Positions 59,252-64,000 of a DNA stretch of 64,000 nt are shown in pieces. Below the pieces are notes generated by a model, which searched no databases, had not been told where the DNA came from, and saw nothing but the letters and a program-made list of their open reading frames with translations. The DNA is taken from positions 1 to 64,000 of the forward strand of contig NZ_LQOL01000081.1 in assembly GCF_002101555.1 (NCBI RefSeq), in the 5' to 3' direction. This DNA is from Mycolicibacterium canariasense (GTDB lineage: Bacteria; Actinomycetota; Actinomycetes; Mycobacteriales; Mycobacteriaceae). Both the position numbers and the translations under genes were made by a program. Position 1 is the first letter of the stretch. Every line of letters starts with the position of its first letter.

Positions 59252-59716
59252 ATGGAAATCCTGGCCAGCCGGATGCTCATCAGGCCGGCGGACTATCCGA
59301 AATCCGTGGCGTTCTACCGCGATCAGATCGGGCTGGCCATCGCCCGTGAATACAACGGGGGCACCGTGTTCTACGCCGGCCAGTCGCTGCTGGAGCTGGC
59401 CGGCCACGGTGAGCCGTCCGCCGCCGGGATGCCGGTGGGGCGAGCGGAGCGACGGGATGTGGCGGTGGGGCGAGCGGAGCGACGGGATATTGCGGTGGGG
59501 CGAGCGGAGCGACGGGATGTGGCACTGTGGCTGCAGGTCCGCGATGTCGGCGCCGCGCAAACGGAGCTGGCGGGCCGCGGGGTGACCATCGCCAGGCCCG
59601 CGCGGGAGGAGCCCTGGGGCCTGCACGAAATGCACGTCACCGATCCGGACGGCATACTGCTGATCTTCGTCGAGGTGCCACCCACCCATCCGCTGCGCCG
59701 CGACGTCCGTGACTGA
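59252..59716 (+). CDS. Glyoxalase/VOC-family protein with an in-frame repeat insertion
   Basis: This 154-residue protein has the VOC fold: SRMLIRPADYPKSVAFYRDQ, FYAGQSLLELAG and HEMHVTDPDGILLIFVE (metal-binding Glu/His). It appears to be the Rv0546c homologue, which from memory is about 128 residues. The excess is explained by three 10-residue repeats (VGRAERRDVA type, residues about 61-90) encoded by a 3 x 30 bp tandem repeat, placed in the loop between the two beta-alpha-beta halves. The loop position would allow the fold to survive. Confidence 0.85.
   Translation: MEILASRMLIRPADYPKSVAFYRDQIGLAIAREYNGGTVFYAGQSLLELAGHGEPSAAGMPVGRAERRDVAVGRAERRDIAVGRAERRDVALWLQVRDVGAAQTELAGRGVTIARPAREEPWGLHEMHVTDPDGILLIFVEVPPTHPLRRDVRD
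59431..59520 (+). repeat. Three 30-bp tandem repeats inside a coding sequence
   Basis: Units at 59431-59460, 59461-59490 and 59491-59520 share the core GGTGGGGCGAGCGGAGCGAC and differ only at a few bases around the junctions. They keep the glyoxalase frame open. A single related copy occurs at 51362-51383. Confidence 0.93.
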
Positions 59717-59727
59717 GAGGAAAACCC

Positions 59728-60048
59728 GTGCCCGAGACCAAGATCACCGTCATCTACGACAACCCCACCGATCCCGCCGCGTTCGAGAGCGCTTACCCCG
59801 CCGAACAATTGGAGGCCGCCCGGCGCATCCCGGGATATGTGCGGTTCGAGGCGTCCAAGGTGTGGCCGAAGGAGGACGGTAGCCCGACCCCGGCCTACCG
59901 GTCGATCGACCTCTACTACCCCGACTACGACGCCGCCAGTGCCGCCGTCACCACGCCCGAGGCCGGCGAGTTCTTCGCCGCGATGGCCCGGCTGTCCACC
60001 GGCGGTGTACGGGTGTTGTTCTCCGAGATCGAGATCCCGCAGTTCTGA
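59728..60048 (+). CDS. EthD-family protein
   Basis: This 106-residue protein has the EthD dimeric alpha/beta barrel: ITVIYDNPTDPAAFESAYP, PGYVRFEASKVWPKED and a C-terminal FFAAMARLSTGGVRVLF. EthD was first seen with an ether-degrading P450 and its role is unclear. GTG 59728 with GAGAGG upstream. It lies 11 bp after the glyoxalase gene and is followed by a strong hairpin. Confidence 0.85.
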   Translation: MPETKITVIYDNPTDPAAFESAYPAEQLEAARRIPGYVRFEASKVWPKEDGSPTPAYRSIDLYYPDYDAASAAVTTPEAGEFFAAMARLSTGGVRVLFSEIEIPQF

Positions 60049-60060
60049 ACGGCTCTGTAC

Positions 60061-60097
60061 GACAACACCCCCGGTCCGATGGGCCGGGGGTGTTGTC
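60061..60097 (+). terminator. Strong hairpin after the EthD gene
   Basis: GACAACACCCCCGG (60061-60074) pairs exactly with CCGGGGGTGTTGTC (60084-60097) around a 9-base loop. It lies between convergent genes and probably serves both. Confidence 0.8.
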
Positions 60098-60110
60098 CAT
60101 AGCGAGCCGC

Positions 60111-60413
60111 CTATCGAGCCGGAGCCGCCAGCGGCCACCCGACCGATGCCAGCCGCGAGGCGACCTGGTGGATCTCCTCCGGGTTGGGTTCCTTCTCGAT
60201 GATGGCCTCGACGGCGGCGCGGATCTCGGCCTCGGTGACCGTCTCGGCGTCACTGGACCGGAGGATGGACTGCGCGGCCGTGACGACCTCTTCCTCGGTC
60301 AGCGATCGCTTGAGCAGGGCCAGCAACGGGAAGTAATCCTTGGGCGGCACGCCCTCCGGGTAGCCCGCGCGCAACCAGTGCAGGACGCTGTCGAACGCGT
60401 TGGTATCGGTCAT
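60111..60413 (-). CDS. DUF3349-domain protein (Rv0543c type)
   Basis: This 100-residue protein has the small helical DUF3349 fold: VLHWLRAGYPEGVPPKDYFPL, LLKRSLTEEEVV and the end LASVGWPLA. A clear paralogue lies at 62208. It is the last gene after pitA and the small membrane protein on the same strand. The function is unknown. Confidence 0.87.
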   Translation of the reverse strand: MTDTNAFDSVLHWLRAGYPEGVPPKDYFPLLALLKRSLTEEEVVTAAQSILRSSDAETVTEAEIRAAVEAIIEKEPNPEEIHQVASRLASVGWPLAAPAR

Positions 60414-60420
60414 CGTCGGC

Positions 60421-60705
60421 TCACTTACCCGGGATGAACGGGACGGGGTTGAAACCGAAGTGGTGGATGATGGTGGCCTTGGTGATCCACAGGATGCCGA
60501 TCAGCACCACCACCCCGACGAGGCCGAACAGCAGCAGGCCGAGCGCCCGCAGCGCCGGGTTGGGAGCCTGCGCGGTGCCGTCGTTGTTGGTGCCACCAGA
60601 TCCGCCGGAGAAGGCCACCAGCCCGGTGGCGAACAGGGCGGGCAGGCCGGCGCCGAGGATGAGTCCCACCACCAGCACCTTGAGGATTGCCTCTACGTAA
60701 GTCAT
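60421..60705 (-). CDS. Small two-helix membrane protein (Rv0544c type)
   Basis: This 94-residue protein has two membrane helices (about 8-32 and 53-76) separated by a glycine-rich polar loop (GGSGGTNNDG). It lies 30 bp downstream of pitA and 7 bp upstream of the DUF3349 gene. The role is unknown; a small accessory subunit of the phosphate transporter is possible. Confidence 0.82.
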   Translation of the reverse strand: MTYVEAILKVLVVGLILGAGLPALFATGLVAFSGGSGGTNNDGTAQAPNPALRALGLLLFGLVGVVVLIGILWITKATIIHHFGFNPVPFIPGK

Positions 60706-60735
60706 TGCGTCACATTCCTTCTCGTCGCGTCGCGA

Positions 60736-61974
60736 TCAGACGGTGGCCGTGTCGGGGCGGGCCTCGCGCACCTCGGCCGGCACCACGGAGTTGGTCGACT
60801 CGTCCCAGTCGGCGTTGACGTTGTTGTGGTCCACCTTCTGCTGCTGGGCGCGCCAGTACATGTAGCCCGACAGCGCCACCAGGATGACGAAGATGACGCC
60901 ATCGCCGACGAGCTGGGATCCGGTCGCCGACTTGAGCCCGAAGGACAGCCAGTAGGACAGGGCGCCCACCAGCGCGGCGGCGGGCAGGGTGATCAGCCAG
61001 GCCATGGCCATCCGGCCCGCGACGGCCCAGCGCACCTCGGCGCCCGGCTTGCCGACACCGCTGCCGAGGATCGAGCCGGTGGCGACATGGGTCGTGGACA
61101 GCGCCATCCCGGCGGCCGAGGAGCTCAGGATGATGGCAGCCGACGAGGCCTCGGCGGCCAGGCCCTGCGGCGACTCGATCTCGACCAGGCCCTTACCCAG
61201 CGTGCGGATGACGCGCCAGCCCCCGATGTAGGTGCCGAGCCCGATGGCCAGGGCGCAGGACGCGATGATCCAGAACGGCAGGCCGTCCTTCTTCACGTCG
61301 CCGGTCAGGTGGCCGGTGGTGATGAGCGCCAGGGCGATGACGCCCATGGTCTTCTGCGCGTCGTTGGTGCCGTGCGACAGCGCAACCAGCGACGCGGTGG
61401 CGATCTGGCCCCAGCGGAAGCCGTCTTCGCGGCGCTTCTTCATGACGTTGCGGGTGATTCGGTAGACCAGCCAGGTACCGACGGCGGCGACCAGGCCGGC
61501 GATGAACGGGGCGGCCAGCGCGGGGATGATCACCTTCTGGAACACACCGGGCCAGTTGACACCCGCGAGGCCGAGCGCGGCCAGGCCGGCACCGATCAGA
61601 CCGCCGAAGAGCGCATGCGACGAGCTGGACGGGATGCCGAACAACCAGGTGAGCAGGTTCCACAGGATGCCGCCGATGAGCCCGGCGAAGATGATGGTCA
61701 ACCCCATCGACGCGTCGATGCCCGACAGCAGATGTCCGGTCTTGCTGTCCTGCACCTTGAGCACCGATGTGGTGACGGTGACGGCCACCTCGACCGAGAG
61801 GAAAGCGCCGACCAGGTTGAGGACACCGGCCAGGATCACGGCGGTCTTGGGCTTCAGTGCACCGGTGGCGATCGACGTCGCCATCGCATTTCCGGTGTCG
61901 TGAAATCCGTTGGTGAAGTCGAAGGCCAGCGCTGTTCCAATCAACAGCACCAGGATGATCATCTCTGCGCTCAT
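60736..61974 (-). CDS. pitA: Low-affinity inorganic phosphate transporter
   Basis: PitA imports metal-phosphate driven by the proton gradient. This 412-residue membrane protein has the two PHO4 family signatures, DFTNGFHDTGNAMA near the N-terminus and ALSHGTNDAQKTMGVIAL in the second half, and about ten helices. ATG 61974 begins MSAEMIILVLLIG; the open frame upstream is not family-like. It corresponds to Rv0545c. A TGGTCTGACCA palindrome lies about 60 bp upstream. Confidence 0.93.
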   Translation of the reverse strand: MSAEMIILVLLIGTALAFDFTNGFHDTGNAMATSIATGALKPKTAVILAGVLNLVGAFLSVEVAVTVTTSVLKVQDSKTGHLLSGIDASMGLTIIFAGLIGGILWNLLTWLFGIPSSSSHALFGGLIGAGLAALGLAGVNWPGVFQKVIIPALAAPFIAGLVAAVGTWLVYRITRNVMKKRREDGFRWGQIATASLVALSHGTNDAQKTMGVIALALITTGHLTGDVKKDGLPFWIIASCALAIGLGTYIGGWRVIRTLGKGLVEIESPQGLAAEASSAAIILSSSAAGMALSTTHVATGSILGSGVGKPGAEVRWAVAGRMAMAWLITLPAAALVGALSYWLSFGLKSATGSQLVGDGVIFVILVALSGYMYWRAQQQKVDHNNVNADWDESTNSVVPAEVREARPDTATV

Positions 61975-62033
61975 GGCGCTAATTCTGGGGTAACGCCAGC
62001 CCGTTTGACCAGCGGGTAGGACGCCTATCAATA

Positions 62034-62044
62034 TGGTCTGACCA
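62034..62044. promoter_or_regulatory. TGGTCTGACCA palindrome upstream of pitA
   Basis: The 11-base inverted repeat TGGTC-T-GACCA lies in the divergent gap between pitA and the DUF3349 gene. It resembles operators of FCD-type GntR regulators (FadR, LldR type). The cognate regulator cannot be named. Confidence 0.45.
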
Positions 62045-62207
62045 GGCGATTTCACACCGCCCTACAGGAGTTCACCGAGTGTTCATCCAGGCGCCCCGGT
62101 GCGTTCTCCTGGGAACGGACATGGCTGCTGATTTGTCTCCCGACGACGGAAGCAGCCCGTGATCGCGGGCACTACCATCGATGCGACTCCAGGGAGGAGG
62201 ACGAGCG

Positions 62208-62525
62208 GTGAACGCATTTCTCGCAAAGATCGTAGCGTGGCTCAATGCCGGCTATCCCGAAGGTGTTCCGGGTCCGGATCGCGTGCCGTTGATGGCGCTG
62301 CTCACCCGCCGCCTCAGCAACGACGAGGTCAAGGCCGTCGCACAGGACCTGATCGACCGCGGCGAATTCGACCACATCGACATCGGCGTGCTGATCACCC
62401 AGATCACCGACGAGCTGCCCCGCGAAGAAGACGTGGAGCGGGTGCGCCATCGGCTGGCCGCCAAGGGCTGGCCGCTCGACGACCCACGGGACACCGATCC
62501 GGCCGACGACGAGGAGACCCCATAA
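62208..62525 (+). CDS. DUF3349-domain protein, paralogue of the gene at 60111
   Basis: This 105-residue protein shares IVAWLNAGYPEGVPGPDRVPL and LAAKGWPL with the product of 60111-60413, and adds an acidic C-terminal tail (DTDPADDEE). GTG 62208 is supported by GGGAGGAGG upstream. It lies divergent from pitA. Its stop codon overlaps the presumed menE start. Confidence 0.85.
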   Translation: MNAFLAKIVAWLNAGYPEGVPGPDRVPLMALLTRRLSNDEVKAVAQDLIDRGEFDHIDIGVLITQITDELPREEDVERVRHRLAAKGWPLDDPRDTDPADDEETP

Positions 62526-63685
62526 CCGTCCTGCGCCCGCTGCCCGTCGAGCCCGGCGCGGCGGCACTGTCGGCGCTGCCCACGATCGAGGCAGTGCTCG
62601 CCGGGCAGCCCGGTGACGGGCGTCCGGCGCTGCTGCCGGTTCCCTCCGACGACCCCCGCCAGGCCGCCCTGCTGACCGCTGCCCTGCGGGCGGGCGAACC
62701 CGTCGGTGACGACATCGCGGTGGTGGTGCCGACGTCCGGCACCACCGGAATCCCCAAGGGCGCCATGCTGTCGGCCACCGCGCTGACCGCCAGCGCACAC
62801 GCCACCCATGACCGCCTCGGCGGCCCCGGCCACTGGCTGCTGGCGCTACCCGCCCATCACATCGCCGGGTTGCAGGTGCTGGTCCGCAGCGTACTGGCCG
62901 GCACCACGCCGGTGGCGATCCCGGCGAGCTTCACCGCGACCGAGGTGGTTTCGGCGGTCGCCACGATGGGATCCGGCCGGCGCTACGCCGCACTGGTGGC
63001 CGCGCAACTGGTCAAGCTGCTCGTCGAGCCGGCCGCCGTGGCGGCCCTGGCGCACCTGGACGCGGTGCTGATCGGTGGTGGCCCGATGCCGGCGGGGGTC
63101 GGCGAACGGGCGGCCGCCGCCGGGATCCGGGTGGTGCGGACCTACGGCATGAGCGAGACCGCCGGCGGATGCGTGTACGACGGACGGGCACTGGACGGTG
63201 TGCGGGTGCGCATCGACGACGGCCGGGTGGTGCTGGGCGGGGCCATGGTGGCCGACGGCTACCGCAACCCGGTGACCCCCGACCCCTTCGCCGAACGGGG
63301 CTGGTTCCGCACCGACGACCTCGGTGCGCTCGACGGTTCCGGGGCGCTGTCGATCCTCGGCCGGGTCGACGACGCCATCAGCACCGGCGGGCTCACCGTG
63401 TTGCCGCAACTGGTGGAAAACGCCCTGGCCGGCCATCCGGCGGTGGCCGAGTGTGCCGTATTCGGGGTTCCCGACGCTCGGCTGGGCCAGCGGGTGGCCG
63501 CGGCCATCGTCGCGGTGCCCGGTGCCGCGGTACCGGCCCTGGCCGAGATCCGTGCCCTGGTCGCGCAGACGCTGGAGGTGACCGCCGCACCGCGCGAGAT
63601 CCATGTCGTCGACGCGCTGCCGCGGCGCGGTATCGGCAAGCTGGACCGAAAAGCGCTTTCCCGGCGGTTCGGTGACACCGCATGA
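62522..63685 (+). CDS. menE: o-succinylbenzoate-CoA ligase (MenE) with a non-canonical start
   Basis: MenE activates o-succinylbenzoate as CoA thioester through an adenylate. This roughly 387-residue ANL ligase has VPTSGTTGIPKGAML, LPAHHIAGLQVL, YGMSETAGG, WFRTDDLG and RRGIGKLDRKAL. Family-like sequence begins with TVLRPLPVEPG, and the codon at the expected start position is ATA (62522-62524), overlapping the upstream TAA stop. The frame has no ATG, GTG or TTG nearby; the first GTG lies about 24 codons in. Initiation at ATA by coupling, or at CTG 62531, is inferred. Corresponds to Rv0542c. Confidence 0.87.
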   Translation: MTVLRPLPVEPGAAALSALPTIEAVLAGQPGDGRPALLPVPSDDPRQAALLTAALRAGEPVGDDIAVVVPTSGTTGIPKGAMLSATALTASAHATHDRLGGPGHWLLALPAHHIAGLQVLVRSVLAGTTPVAIPASFTATEVVSAVATMGSGRRYAALVAAQLVKLLVEPAAVAALAHLDAVLIGGGPMPAGVGERAAAAGIRVVRTYGMSETAGGCVYDGRALDGVRVRIDDGRVVLGGAMVADGYRNPVTPDPFAERGWFRTDDLGALDGSGALSILGRVDDAISTGGLTVLPQLVENALAGHPAVAECAVFGVPDARLGQRVAAAIVAVPGAAVPALAEIRALVAQTLEVTAAPREIHVVDALPRRGIGKLDRKALSRRFGDTA

Positions 63686-64000
63686 TGGACCGTATGCGAA
63701 CCGAAGTCACGACCGCCGAAGAACTCCGCACCATCGTCGGGGAACCCACCGCCGCCGTCGTCAACAAGGTGAGCGACCGGCTCTCCGACATCCACCGGGA
63801 CTGGATCGCGCATTCGCCGCTGTGCTTCGTCGCCACCACCGACGCACAGGGCCGGGTCGACGTCTCCCCGAAGGGTGACCCGGCCGGGTTCGTGCAGGTG
63901 CTGGACGAGCACACCATCGCCATCCCGGAACGGCCGGGCAACAAACGTGTGGACGGCTATCTCAACGTGCTGCAGAACCCGCGGGTCGGCACGCTGTTCG
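63682..64000 (+). CDS. PPOX-class pyridoxamine 5'-phosphate oxidase-family protein (partial)
   Basis: The first 106 residues are visible and the gene runs off the window. TTAEELRTIVGEPTAAVVNKV, FVATTDAQGRVDVSPKGDP and IPERPGNKRVDGYLN are typical of the FMN-binding split-barrel family that starts with an entry helix. It overlaps the menE stop by 4 bp (ATGA). The cofactor could be FMN, F420 or heme; this cannot be decided here. Confidence 0.82.
   Translation, partial: MMDRMRTEVTTAEELRTIVGEPTAAVVNKVSDRLSDIHRDWIAHSPLCFVATTDAQGRVDVSPKGDPAGFVQVLDEHTIAIPERPGNKRVDGYLNVLQNPRVGTLF

Overview
The window reads as chromosomal DNA of a high-GC actinobacterium, most likely a fast-growing mycobacterium (Mycolicibacterium type). 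The evidence is gene content and order: most of the backbone matches, in inverted orientation, the Mycobacterium tuberculosis segment I remember as Rv0542c to Rv0566c (yajQ, gpdA1, htpX, grcC1, menJ, ubiE/menG, mgtA, menD, bpoC, menC, an Rv0552-type amidohydrolase, fadD8, menB, an Rv0547c-type SDR, a glyoxalase, pitA, Rv0544c/Rv0543c types, menE). This synteny is from memory, not from a search. The functional core is menaquinone synthesis: MenD, MenC, MenE and MenB build the naphthoquinone head, GrcC1 the isoprenoid tail, MenG methylates the ring and MenJ saturates one isoprene unit. BpoC sits where a MenH-type hydrolase would be expected.

Layout. 1-2060: arsenic-type locus (flavoprotein, ArsR) whose exporter gene is cut at the left edge by what looks like an ISL3-type insertion sequence end. 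2181-8428: tRNA-Tyr, yajQ, two paralogous small secreted proteins, a lipoprotein overlapping a WXG-like/DUF1023 hydrolase, gpsA. 8441-13399: inserted TrcRS-type two-component system and a SulP-carbonic anhydrase fusion. 13463-26277: htpX and most menaquinone genes, plus mgtA, a CobW-type GTPase, a DsbA-like lipoprotein, and a small insertion (truncated DJ-1/PfpI gene, orphan HicB, 30-bp palindrome). 26327-32906: inserted acyl-CoA ligase, gamma-glutamyltransferase, polar amino-acid ABC importer and TetR regulator with tandem palindromic operators.

32919-41363: amidohydrolase, acyl-ACP desaturase, DGPF protein, fadD8 with a KstR-like box, ECF42 sigma factor, Eis-type acetyltransferase, HAD hydrolase. 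41360-48356: an accessory cluster of a cytosine-deaminase-like amidohydrolase, a GntR regulator, two 2-oxoglutarate/Fe(II) oxygenases and an NMT1/THI5-type ABC importer, with three copies of one palindromic motif in the divergent promoter. 48745-50523: menB and its SDR neighbour. 50526-56767: a second accessory cluster (NodB-type deacetylase, agmatinase-family ureohydrolase, two SDRs, amino-acid permease, divergent PucR regulator). 56803-59239: a DrrABC-like exporter preceded by a partial iron box. 59252-64000: glyoxalase carrying an in-frame 3 x 30 bp repeat, EthD protein, pitA flanked by two DUF3349 paralogues, menE and a partial PPOX-class gene.

The accessory clusters each carry their own regulator and transporter and sit between conserved backbone genes. 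The least described systems are the 2OG-oxygenase/NMT1 importer cluster, the deacetylase/ureohydrolase cluster and the cytosolic gamma-glutamyltransferase/ABC importer cluster. Start-codon anomalies in menC and menE and several long perfect palindromes are also notable.
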